Positions 1 through 7,777 of a stretch of DNA of 18,341 bases are shown piece by piece (position 1 is the stretch's first letter; the number at the start of each line of letters is the position of its first letter). The stretch comes from CAZLLV01 sp964560325 (GTDB taxonomy: Bacteria; Acidobacteriota; Thermoanaerobaculia; Multivoradales; DATKCC01). The DNA lies in NCBI GenBank assembly GCA_964560325.1, contig CAZLLV010000110.1, positions 1 through 18,341 of the forward strand, given 5' to 3'. The position numbers and the translations under genes are program-made. The notes beneath the pieces were generated by a model, which was not told where the DNA came from, made no database searches, and was given only the letters and a program-made list of their open reading frames with translations.

Positions 1-62
1 TTGTCAAGGGCAAAGACAATTTCCTTAGTGCCTACGCTTTTGGCGCTCGGCGAGAGGGGCGA

Positions 63-509
63 ATGCCCTGTTTTCGGGGATTTCCGGCTCTTGGACCCCC
101 CAAAAACCCCTTGAAATCACCCTACGACTGTCGAACGCCAGTGTCAGGCAAGAAGCCCCACGACCTGCTCCTCCTCAAGAAGAATGGCGAGACCTGGGGC
201 CGGAACCACCACTACCGGGTCATGAAGGAGGCGTGCGAGGAGGCGAAGATCGAGCCTCTCGGCTTCCACCAGCTTCGCCATACCTACGCGAGCCTCTACC
301 TGATGAGCGGCGGCTCCCTCGTCGCCCTGGCCAAGCAACTCGGCCACACGACCACGCGCATGGTCGAGAAACACTACGGCCACCTGGCCGAGTCGTGGAG
401 AGCCGAAGAGGCGCGGAAGCACGCGCCGTCGCTCGGGCTGGGATGGGGCGGAGCTCGAAGGGAGAAGCCGGGAGACCTGCAAGCTCACGGTGCCGACTCG
501 CGAGCGTGA
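63..509 (+). pseudogene. Tyrosine recombinase (phage/island integrase), C-terminal remnant
   Basis: This is the C-terminal catalytic part of a tyrosine site-specific recombinase of the phage integrase family, which would insert and excise the island. Counting from the ATG at 63, the second conserved Arg lies in HQLRHTY (H69, R72), LGH follows (H95), and the Tyr nucleophile is in EKHYGHL (Y105). The WGRNHHYRVMKEAC stretch before them is typical of this family. Family-like sequence begins only near SGKKPHD (about nucleotide 140). The arm-binding domain, the core-binding domain and the first catalytic Arg are absent. The 21 or so codons before SGKKPHD read like unrelated DNA, although the frame stays open to the window edge. 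I therefore read this as a 5'-truncated, inactive integrase with a junction near 120-145. A frameshifted longer gene extending left of the window is possible. It is tail-to-tail with the excisionase gene. Confidence 0.75.
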
Positions 510-524
510 GGAGCGGGTCTCCCG

Positions 525-546
525 GCCTCCGATCAGGTCAGGAGGC
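525..546. terminator. Possible bidirectional terminator hairpin
   Basis: GCCTCC (525-530) and GGAGGC (541-546) form a 6-bp stem with a 10-nt loop between the convergent integrase remnant and excisionase stop codons. There is no clear T run on either side, so a terminator role is only plausible. Confidence 0.3.
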
Positions 547-765
547 TCACCCCTCCATCCTAAAGGTCTCAACCTCCATCTGCCGGCGCCAGTCCGCTGC
601 TGCCTCCCTCGAGATCAAGGTTCGTCGCCCGAGCTTCGTGCGGCGCGGTCCGCGCCCTTCATTCCAGAGCCGGTAAAGGTAGCTGCGGGAGATGTTGTGC
701 TCCTGGCAGAAGGTGGTCACAGTGTAGGTGGCGGGATCCGCGGAGCGGACGGGAGTCGAATCCAT
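547..765 (-). CDS. AlpA/excisionase-like helix-turn-helix protein
   Basis: A 72-aa winged-helix protein of the MerR-like HTH_17 (AlpA/excisionase) type. These proteins bind attachment-site DNA or activate integrase/excision genes in prophages and islands. The sequence shows the typical order: a tyrosine-rich N-terminal strand, HNISRSYLYRLWNEGRGP as the DNA-reading helix and turn, KLGRRTLI as the wing, then EAAADWRRQME as the last helix. The ATG at 765 is well supported by AAAGGAG about 8 nt upstream. The protein is the usual size for this family. It lies tail-to-tail with the integrase remnant and diverges from the large nuclease-helicase, with about 290 bp between the two start codons. Its presence supports a mobile-element origin for this end of the window. 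Its exact role (Xis or transcriptional activator) cannot be decided from sequence. Confidence 0.8.
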   Translation of the reverse strand: MDSTPVRSADPATYTVTTFCQEHNISRSYLYRLWNEGRGPRRTKLGRRTLISREAAADWRRQMEVETFRMEG

Positions 766-1051
766 GGTGGGAACTCCTTTGACTGCGGGCGCTCATTTGC
801 CGAGCGGCCGGTGAGGATGTGTCGGTGGCGGGGAGGCCGGGATCTCGGAGCGTCGAGCTTCGAATCCCGGCTATCCTGCGGCACCACCGAGAGATGTCGC
901 GCCCAATAGTATCAGGACTGGATTCGCGGCAGGCTCAGATTCGATACTCTTTCCGTCGGGGCGTCATCCATCACGGGTGACTACGGGCAGCGTCCCAGCG
1001 ATTGCAGAAGCCCCGGGGCGCGAATTAGCTTCCAGAGCGAGAAGGATCCAG
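766..1051. other. Divergent intergenic region (excisionase / nuclease-helicase)
   Basis: About 290 bp between the divergent start codons at 765 and 1052. It must hold both promoters, but I see no convincing -35/-10 pair. The part from 796 to 886 contains tRNA-like blocks: GCCGAGCGGCC, then TTCGAATCCCGG, then a terminal CACCA. I could not fold it into an intact tRNA. The frame of the helicase is open back to a GTG at 977. Confidence 0.4.
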
Positions 1052-4000
1052 ATGCCGAACGCAATGCCGAATCGAGAGCTAAGCAAGAGCAAGTTAGCGA
1101 TGTACCTGCGCACGAAGTGCGACCGGGAGCTCTACCTATCGCTGTTCTCCAACCGGAAGGAAGACCTCGTCGCCGCCGGAATTCCCGTTCCGCTGAAATC
1201 ACGTCCGGGGGTCCAGCTGATCACGGCGTCTGGTCAAGATTTCGAGTACGAGCAGTACGACTTGCTCGTGTTGAAGCTCCCCAGCTTCGTTGTGCACAAG
1301 AACAACGGTCGTGCAACTCTAGAGCTCGAGGAGGCGCTCCGCGAGTTGCAGGCTCCGGCGCTCCTTCTGCAGCCGCAGATCGAGCCTGAGTCCTTCCGTA
1401 AGTTAGCTTTTGGGAACCTTGGCATTCCCCCGGGAACTCAGGCGCACATTCCCCGGCTTTCGGGTCTGAGACCGGATGTTCTCCTCGTTCAAGAGCCGGG
1501 AACGGCCGAGTACGAGATCGTGCCCGACGGCTCGCGGCGTCGTGTCGAGGAGGGCGATAAGCGGCTACCGATAAGTGTGATCGATCTCAAGAACATAGCC
1601 GAGGCGAATGCGAGTTATTCAGCCGAGGTGTGCCTCTACGCGTTCTTCCTCGCCAACTGGCTCGCCGCGCAGGGCTCGCCACTTGCGGATCGGTATTTCA
1701 TCTCGGACCAGATCTATTTGTGGAAACACGTCGAGATGCCGAAGTTCACTGAGGTTCTCTCGACGACAGCCGGGGGGTGCGAAGGAACGCGTCTCACAGC
1801 GCTGCTCGAAGATCTCAGGGACGGGCTGGTGAACTATCTCGTCTTCATGCCGAGCGTGCGGAAGTTCTTCGTCGAGGACGTGCCTCGGGTCGTGGAGAAG
1901 GGCGACAGCGAGGGGTGGGACGCGGTCGAATACCACGTGAATCCCCGGTGCGGGGCTTGCGACTGGCTTGGCAACAAGGCTTGGCTGTCTGGTGACGACA
2001 AGAAGGCTTTTGAGGCGCACCCCGAGCATTACTGCTCCCAAAACGCGGAGGAATGCGACCACCTGTCGAAGCTGCCGGTGCTGAGCCGGGGCGCTGCGCG
2101 TGTTCTCGCTAAGAACGGCCGACAGAAGGTTGCCGACCTAGTGGGCATGGCGCCGACCGAGGCCACGCTCCGTCAGCACACCATTCTGAAGAAGGACCGC
2201 AAACAACTAGGCGCCCGCGCCAAGGCACTCGTCGACGACGAAACTTCCGTAGATACCGCTTCGAAGATCGGCGCTCTGGCGCGGGGCTGGAGCGCGGAGT
2301 ACGACTTCATCGTTAACTTCGACGCGGGATCCGGGTTCCTTACCGGGATAGCGCTTCGCGCCGTCCTCTCCGCGCCCTATGGCGAGGCCTTTGACGACAC
2401 GACTGACCCACCAAGGACCCTTCAGTTCCTAGGCGAGAAGGCCTTCGTCGTGCCGAAAGACAACCCGGCCGCCGAATGGTCGGCGCTACTCGCGTTTATC
2501 GAACAGCTGAGCGCCTGGGTGGATCGGGCAGAGGCGGTCTTCGAGGAGCGTGGTTGGGGCCGAGTCCGGACGCAGGTTTGCTTCTGGGAGCCCCGGCAGT
2601 ACGAGGAACTTTGTAACGCCTTCGGCCGGCACCTTCTGGACGTCCTGGGTCTGCCCGGCAGATCCCAGCGCGCCCTCGCCTGGGTCTTCCCGGCCGAACG
2701 CCTGATGGAGCGCGAGGACGAGATCTGTCCAAACATCGTCTTCATCAGAGACGTGGTCACGTCGTCGGTCCGCCTACCGCAGCGCTTTGCCACGACCCTT
2801 CTTGGGACGGCCGATTACTACCATCACGCGAGGCTGGAGCCGCGCAAGGTTGACAGCTACTACCAGGAGCCCCTTGGAAACGGGATCCCGCGAGAGCGTA
2901 TCTTCGAGATCTGGAAGACTCCGACGGGCACGGTTCGTCTCTTTGGCAAGGTGATCAGCATTACCGAGGCCATCGATCGCTATGGATTGGTGCTGAAGGC
3001 GCAGGCCCGGGCACTGGGTTCAATCACGGCGCGACTGCGCACCGACCTGAAGGGTGCTCTAGACGGGCGGGCCCCGGCCTTTCCGCTCTCGATCCCGCAA
3101 GGGATGCAGGCCGTTGCTCACGACTCGAAGCTGTGGAACCAGTGGTCGGAGGTTTCCGCGGCCACAGTGAGGACGGAAGCCCATCTCGGTCTCATCAGCC
3201 GCGCTGAGTGGTTGGAGGCCTCCTACAAAGCGATCGTCCTCGACGAGCTCGAGGAATACCACGGCGGCCACGCCTACACGTTTCGCGTGAGCGGAGACTC
3301 CACCGAAGCCAAGATCGAGGAAGGCGACAGCTTCTGCACCGTTGGAATCGCGAGTTGGCCTGGCTTCCCTCTACAGACTCCGAAAACACTCAATCTGGCC
3401 CTGGACGCGCAGACGCCCGGCTACTACGTGCCGATGCATAAGCTGATCGCGGTCACGGTACAGGAGTTTGACCGCACGAACTGCCGTGCGCGGATCGAGT
3501 TGCGCCCCCGCAGTAAGGCTTTCGAGGATGCCTTCGATGCTCTGATAGAGGAAGGCATCATCCCGATCGGGCAGGAGCCCATCTATGTGCTGGAGGGGCT
3601 CCCGTACGACGACTCGCATGTGACTCGAACGATTCTCAAGGCTATCGGCAATCCGAAGTGCGCACAGACCGCGCGCGAAGCGCTCGAAGCCATGGGGAAG
3701 CCCGCGGCAAAGAAGATCCCCGCCGGGACGGATGCCGACACACCGATCGCGCGGATTTTGTGGGCTGCGGGAAAGCTCAGTTCGACGGAGGTTCGCTCCG
3801 ATTCTGACGCTGATGCCCTCGCCGACTTCGCCCGAACGGCGAATCGGCACCCCTTGAACGATAGTCAGTACAAAGCCGTTCGAGCTTGCGCAGCTGCCCA
3901 GCTCTCGATCGTGTGGGGACCGCCTGGAACAGGGAAGACCGACACCCTTGTAGCGTTCCTACACGCGACGGTACACGAACACAAGCGACGGAAGATCCTG

Positions 4001-5335
4001 ATCAGCGGGCCGAATTACCGAACGGTGGAAGAGCTGGCGGGACGACTCGCCGAGAACCTGGGCGAAGACACTGCGGCTGCCGGCGACTTCTTCTGGGTCT
4101 ACTCGCCCTCCCGCGAGCCTGGAATACTGCCCGGTGTGGGCTCACACCTGAATCTGCAGGCGATCAAGCTCGCCTCACCCGATGCTCATAAGCGCCCCTC
4201 ATTCGATGCCCAACTACTGCTCGACAGCATCGGTAATCCCGGTCGCGTGACGATCGTCGCTACCACGGCACATATCGCGGAGCGGCTCGCGGAGCTAGTC
4301 AGTGGCGACGACGACTCGGTGCTGAAGGAGATCTTCGATCTGGTTGTGCTCGATGAAAGCTCACAAATCCCCGTGACCCTCGCCCTCCGCCCTCTTGCTG
4401 GTCTCCGGGCGGATGCCCAGGTTGTAATCGCGGGCGATCATCTTCAGATGCCGCCGATTCAAGCCCTCGAGCCCCCGCTTGGCGCCGAATACCTCGTCTC
4501 CAGCATCCAGACCTACTTGCTTGAGCGCTTCGGTGTGCCGCGTCAGGAGCTGTTGGTTAACTATCGATCGAATCAAGACCTAGTCGACTACGCGAAGACG
4601 CTCGGATACCCGGCGAAGCTCGAAGCGTACGATAGGAAAAAGGATATGCAGCAATTTCGGCCCATCGAGGGCGCGCTCGCCAGGCTCCCGCCGCATCTAC
4701 CCACAACGGATGCCTATTCGTCCCTGCTCGACCCTGCAAAACGGGTCGCTACGCTGATCCACGAGGATCTTGTCTCCTCACAGGCGAACGAGCTTGAGGC
4801 CGGGCTTGTCGCAGGACTCGCCTTCTGCATTCGCCATTCGATGGCCAAGGAGCTCGATACGGGAGAAGGCGGGCCCAAGACCGAATTCGACGACGACACC
4901 TTCTTCGACATCGGAATCGGTATCGTCACGCCACACAAGGCCCAGAAGGCGCTGGTTTTTCGCGCCCTTGTGAAGGCCTTCCCAGATGCCGATCCTGCAA
5001 AGGTGTATGGCGCTGTAGATACCGTCGAGCGGTTCCAGGGTGGCGAACGGCAGACGATCATCGTATCTTTCGGCGTTGGCGACACGGACGTGATCGAGGG
5101 TGAAGAAGCGTTTCTACTGCAGCTGGAGCGGACCAACGTCGCCGTGTCGCGGGCCATGGCGAAGTGCATCGTCTTGATGCCGAAATCGCTCGCGTATCAC
5201 CTCCCGAGCGACCAGAAGGCCGCAGATACGTCGATCGCGATTAAGTCTTATGTCGAGGAGTTCTGTGCCAACAGGAAGAAGACCGTCATCTCCTACCAGG
5301 GTGAGGACCGGGCGGCGGAACTGCGTTGGCGCTAG
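1052..5335 (+). CDS. Dna2/TM0106-like RecB-family nuclease fused to SF1B helicase
   Basis: A predicted DNA-processing enzyme of 1427 aa. The N-terminal PD-(D/E)XK nuclease resembles Cas4/AddB/Dna2: Cys23 in KCDRELYLS, RPDVLL (D142), IDLKN (D178, K180), then E..LY. Candidate iron-sulfur cysteines are 23, 300, 303, 328 and 335. A middle region near 420-560 resembles the RNase H-like part of TM0106 proteins, but shows FDAGS where an acidic DxE pair is expected. The C-terminal helicase is complete: LNDSQ, Walker A GPPGTGKT (956-963), DESSQ (1101-1105), GDHLQMPP (from 1128), NYRSN, VERFQGGE and NVAVSRA. I chose ATG 1052 (AAGGA 5 nt upstream) over the GTG at 977 because it sits just before the conserved N-terminus. 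Its stop overlaps that of the convergent methyltransferase. Defence or island DNA metabolism is inferred from context. The fold assignment is firm; the biological role is open. Confidence 0.85.
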   Translation: MPNAMPNRELSKSKLAMYLRTKCDRELYLSLFSNRKEDLVAAGIPVPLKSRPGVQLITASGQDFEYEQYDLLVLKLPSFVVHKNNGRATLELEEALRELQAPALLLQPQIEPESFRKLAFGNLGIPPGTQAHIPRLSGLRPDVLLVQEPGTAEYEIVPDGSRRRVEEGDKRLPISVIDLKNIAEANASYSAEVCLYAFFLANWLAAQGSPLADRYFISDQIYLWKHVEMPKFTEVLSTTAGGCEGTRLTALLEDLRDGLVNYLVFMPSVRKFFVEDVPRVVEKGDSEGWDAVEYHVNPRCGACDWLGNKAWLSGDDKKAFEAHPEHYCSQNAEECDHLSKLPVLSRGAARVLAKNGRQKVADLVGMAPTEATLRQHTILKKDRKQLGARAKALVDDETSVDTASKIGALARGWSAEYDFIVNFDAGSGFLTGIALRAVLSAPYGEAFDDTTDPPRTLQFLGEKAFVVPKDNPAAEWSALLAFIEQLSAWVDRAEAVFEERGWGRVRTQVCFWEPRQYEELCNAFGRHLLDVLGLPGRSQRALAWVFPAERLMEREDEICPNIVFIRDVVTSSVRLPQRFATTLLGTADYYHHARLEPRKVDSYYQEPLGNGIPRERIFEIWKTPTGTVRLFGKVISITEAIDRYGLVLKAQARALGSITARLRTDLKGALDGRAPAFPLSIPQGMQAVAHDSKLWNQWSEVSAATVRTEAHLGLISRAEWLEASYKAIVLDELEEYHGGHAYTFRVSGDSTEAKIEEGDSFCTVGIASWPGFPLQTPKTLNLALDAQTPGYYVPMHKLIAVTVQEFDRTNCRARIELRPRSKAFEDAFDALIEEGIIPIGQEPIYVLEGLPYDDSHVTRTILKAIGNPKCAQTAREALEAMGKPAAKKIPAGTDADTPIARILWAAGKLSSTEVRSDSDADALADFARTANRHPLNDSQYKAVRACAAAQLSIVWGPPGTGKTDTLVAFLHATVHEHKRRKILISGPNYRTVEELAGRLAENLGEDTAAAGDFFWVYSPSREPGILPGVGSHLNLQAIKLASPDAHKRPSFDAQLLLDSIGNPGRVTIVATTAHIAERLAELVSGDDDSVLKEIFDLVVLDESSQIPVTLALRPLAGLRADAQVVIAGDHLQMPPIQALEPPLGAEYLVSSIQTYLLERFGVPRQELLVNYRSNQDLVDYAKTLGYPAKLEAYDRKKDMQQFRPIEGALARLPPHLPTTDAYSSLLDPAKRVATLIHEDLVSSQANELEAGLVAGLAFCIRHSMAKELDTGEGGPKTEFDDDTFFDIGIGIVTPHKAQKALVFRALVKAFPDADPAKVYGAVDTVERFQGGERQTIIVSFGVGDTDVIEGEEAFLLQLERTNVAVSRAMAKCIVLMPKSLAYHLPSDQKAADTSIAIKSYVEEFCANRKKTVISYQGEDRAAELRWR

Positions 5336-6450
5336 GCTGCGATCGCGTGGAAATCGAACTCGTCAGGCGGTGTTGACTGAGCCTGCATCTGGTCGGCCTG
5401 CCGCCTTCCGCTGCTCGCCGTTTGTGCGCGCCTCGTGGAGATCAGCTTCCAACCGCCAGACTGCTCAAGTGACCACTTGAATAGCTCTCGGGCATCGCTC
5501 TTCACCGAGTTGATGGTCCCAAAGCGTACGTAGAGGTCGATCTCGTCCGCTCGGTTCCTCAGGTGACTCCAGACGCGCCCGAGGTCCTCGGCGAAGTCGT
5601 CGTGGCCGGAATGGCGGAGGTCGGCGCCTGCTTCGTACTTGACATCGTCTGGTCCACCGAGAAACCAGTTGCGGAGCCACTGGTCCTGTATGTAGGTGCG
5701 CATCCCGTAGTACGGCGGAGAGGTCACGACGAGGAGCCGGCCTCGGAGGTGGCGATAAGGCCTGGCCAAGCGCGCGTCAGCGCACTTGACCCGGCGGAAG
5801 GTGCCAACAGGAGGCTCGGCGAGGTCGAGGATGCGATTAAGCTTCTTACGCAGGACGTTGAGCACGGAGACCTTCGGAGGCTTCAGTTCGCGCTTGCTCC
5901 AGTACCGGAGTGAGTAAGCCGGCTTCGACGCGAAGGTCCGGGGCATCTGATTCGAGAAGTAACCAGCATTGGAGGCATACTTCGATCGGGGCCCGTGCAG
6001 ACATCCGAGTGCGGCCGCCCGGAGTAGGGATGACGCGTCGGTCTCCTTTTCAATCTTCATGAGACCTTCTCGCAGACTGCAGAGGTCCTTCAGTGTCTGG
6101 GCTGCATACGCGAAGCGGAAGAACGGTCGGTCGGGGATGTACTCCGGGTCGGTCTGGAGAAGCTCCTCCGCGAGGTCCAGGATCGCGTCGAGTGATGCGC
6201 TAGACAGCTTCGCGCGGGCAATAGCGACGGCGATCGGAGAAACGTCGAAGCCATAGGAGGACAGCCCAAGCTTACGAGCAGCGTAGATTGTCGTTCCCCG
6301 CCCGCAAAAGGGGTCGATTACAACAGGTGACATCCTTCTATGCTTCTGGATGATCCGAAGTGGATACTCCAGCGGGAACATCGTGAAGTATGGGCAAATG
6401 GCGTTCAGCGCATACTCGCGCTTGTACGCGAGAGGCGTATCATTCAGCAT
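5332..6450 (-). CDS. SPPY-type amino DNA methyltransferase (N4-cytosine or N6-adenine)
   Basis: A 372-aa SAM-dependent DNA methyltransferase that should modify an exocyclic amino group in DNA. Motif I is DPFCGRGTT (46-54), followed by an acidic motif II in FDVSP (68-72). The catalytic motif IV is TSPPYY (243-248). The order motif I then motif IV, with about 190 residues between them for target recognition, differs from the SPPY-first arrangement of beta-class enzymes. TSPPY favours N4-cytosine, but N6-adenine cannot be excluded. The ATG at 6450 follows an in-frame TAG by 21 nt, so no upstream start exists. The ribosome-binding site is weak (AAAGAA). No restriction endonuclease lies next to it. 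The convergent nuclease-helicase is the only candidate partner, sharing a CTAG at the stops. Probable role: self-marking in a defence-like module, or an orphan methyltransferase. Confidence 0.85.
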   Translation of the reverse strand: MLNDTPLAYKREYALNAICPYFTMFPLEYPLRIIQKHRRMSPVVIDPFCGRGTTIYAARKLGLSSYGFDVSPIAVAIARAKLSSASLDAILDLAEELLQTDPEYIPDRPFFRFAYAAQTLKDLCSLREGLMKIEKETDASSLLRAAALGCLHGPRSKYASNAGYFSNQMPRTFASKPAYSLRYWSKRELKPPKVSVLNVLRKKLNRILDLAEPPVGTFRRVKCADARLARPYRHLRGRLLVVTSPPYYGMRTYIQDQWLRNWFLGGPDDVKYEAGADLRHSGHDDFAEDLGRVWSHLRNRADEIDLYVRFGTINSVKSDARELFKWSLEQSGGWKLISTRRAQTASSGRRQADQMQAQSTPPDEFDFHAIAA

Positions 6451-6710
6451 TTCTTTGCAAGCCCAACCGCGCTAACCCTCCTCGCGGAAAATACGGCAAG
6501 GTAGGTGGACGTGGACACGACAGTTTCTACAGGACAGTCGCCTCCGTGGCAAGTCCTTCTGCGTAGGCCGGCCGCGTCCTGGTTTGAGCCGAAGGCGAAA
6601 ACGACAAGCTGGATGGAAGGAGCGGCCGAAGGCCGCGTATGACATCCACCTGCTTGCTGAGGGTGGAAGCGGCCCCCCGAGCCGGAGAGCTGCCGAGGCG
6701 CCGTCTCCCG
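6451..6710. other. Intergenic region upstream of the methyltransferase
   Basis: This 260-bp stretch separates the RadC stop from the methyltransferase start. It contains a perfect hairpin, GCGGCC-GAA-GGCCGC, at 6622-6636. A TATTTT on the minus strand is a possible -10 box, without a clear -35 partner. A 90-codon frame here does not look like a real gene. Confidence 0.4.
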
Positions 6711-7436
6711 TCACCAGGGCTCCCACTTCCGCATCGAGACCCACCGCCGAGGACCGCCGAGGATCAGGTGGTCTACCAGGGCGATGCCGACGGCCTCGCA
6801 GGCGGTCGCCATGCGGCGGGTGAAGGCCACGTCCTCCAGGCTCGGCGTGGGGTCACCGCTCGGGTGGTTGTGGAAGATCACGACGCCAGCGGCGCACCGG
6901 TTCAGTGCGGGGCCGATGACCTGCCGAGGCTCGGCGGTGGCCCGACTGAGGGCACCGCGGAAGACCTCCTCTTCGGCGATCAGCCGGTTCCTCACGTCGA
7001 GGTAGAGGGCACCCACCACCTCCTGGTCCCGCAGGCCGTAGCGGAGGGCCAGGTACCGCACGACGCGAATCGGATCGCCCATCGGCTGGCGGCGAGGGAC
7101 CTCCGACCGCACCAGCCGCCGGGCCAGTTCCAGGGCTGCCAGGACGACGGCGGCCTTCGCCTCGCCGAGGCCCCGGCGTTGCAGCGCGTCCGGCCGGATG
7201 CCGACCAGCCCCGGGAGGCCGCCCGACTCTTCCAGAATCTCCCGCGCGAGCTCCAAAGGGCAGACGTCACGGGAGCCGTTGCCGAGGAGAAGTGCCAGCA
7301 CCTCGGGGTCGGCCAAGGCTTCGCCTCCGGAGCGAAGTAGCCGCTGCCGCGGCCGCTCCTCCGGCGGCATCTCCCGGATGAGGCTCGGAGGCGGAATCGA
7401 CGGCGCGGGTGGACACGAGCCGACGGCGGCCGTCAT
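6711..7436 (-). CDS. radC: RadC-family JAMM/MPN domain protein
   Basis: A 241-aa protein of the RadC (UPF0758) family. An N-terminal helix-hairpin-helix-like region (PEVLALLLGNGS, then LVGIRPDALQRRGLGEAKA) precedes a C-terminal JAMM metalloprotease-like domain. The zinc motif H-x-H-x10-D is intact in HNHPSGDPTPSLED (H189, H191, D202 counting from the chosen start), with the upstream EEEVFRG supplying the usual Glu. The family's biochemical role is unresolved despite its DNA-repair name, and copies are common in mobile elements. I chose the ATG at 7436 rather than the GTG at 7451. It forms an ATGA overlap with the stop of the preceding gene, and GGGAGG stands 7 nt upstream, so translation is probably coupled. 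The last residues run to a TGA at 6711. The symbol reflects family membership only. This is an accessory copy, not necessarily the housekeeping one. Confidence 0.85.
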   Translation of the reverse strand: MTAAVGSCPPAPSIPPPSLIREMPPEERPRQRLLRSGGEALADPEVLALLLGNGSRDVCPLELAREILEESGGLPGLVGIRPDALQRRGLGEAKAAVVLAALELARRLVRSEVPRRQPMGDPIRVVRYLALRYGLRDQEVVGALYLDVRNRLIAEEEVFRGALSRATAEPRQVIGPALNRCAAGVVIFHNHPSGDPTPSLEDVAFTRRMATACEAVGIALVDHLILGGPRRWVSMRKWEPW

Positions 7437-7777
7437 GCGTCCGCCTCCCAATCGGAGAGAGCGGCGAGGAAGTGCCGCTCCAGCTCCTCGTCGGACCAGT
7501 CCAGGACTCTCCTCACATGGCCGAGCGCGCTGTCCCGGCTCGGGTGCAGAAACGAGTTGTCGACACCGTGGCCGACCAGGTGCCCTTGCAGCACCTCGAT
7601 CGTCGACAAGAGGTGGAACCGCTCCCGGTCGTCGTCCTCGAACGCAGTCTCGGAGTCTGGTAGGACCGAGAGCATCTCGGCGGCGCTGCGGACGAGCGGC
7701 AGGGCGAGGTGGAGGATGACCCGGAGGTGCTCGTTCGTCGGGTCGGCGGGCGCGATACGATTTCGCGAGTTACTCAT
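7433..7777 (-). CDS. Hypothetical protein, translationally coupled to RadC
   Basis: I do not recognise this 114-aa protein. It is acidic and predicted mostly helical: a leucine-rich helix near residues 18-40, an EDDDRERFHLLSTIEVLQGHL segment in the middle, and a C-terminal SDEELERHFLAALSDWEADA helix. It has no signal peptide, membrane segment or catalytic motif that I can see. The ATG at 7777 has AGGAGG 10 nt upstream. Its TGA overlaps the RadC ATG as ATGA, so the two are almost certainly one transcript. This suggests a partner of, or helper for, RadC. It is the first gene of the minus-strand unit and faces the RHH regulator across a repeat-rich promoter region. The coding call is supported by the two ribosome-binding sites and the overlap rather than by homology. 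Confidence 0.65.
   Translation of the reverse strand: MSNSRNRIAPADPTNEHLRVILHLALPLVRSAAEMLSVLPDSETAFEDDDRERFHLLSTIEVLQGHLVGHGVDNSFLHPSRDSALGHVRRVLDWSDEELERHFLAALSDWEADA

Noticed and set aside
858..886. TTCGAATCCCG shared with the tRNA-Glu T arm as a possible left attachment copy
   Set aside because: The match is only 11 bp of a sequence common to most tRNAs, and it is on the opposite strand to tRNA-Glu, whereas attachment copies should be direct repeats.
6472..6744. A 90-codon minus-strand frame between RadC and the methyltransferase with a C-x2-C...H-x-H...C pattern
   Set aside because: It overlaps the RadC 3' end, has arginine- and proline-rich composition typical of GC-rich non-coding frames, and has no good ribosome-binding site. 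The cysteines alone are not enough.
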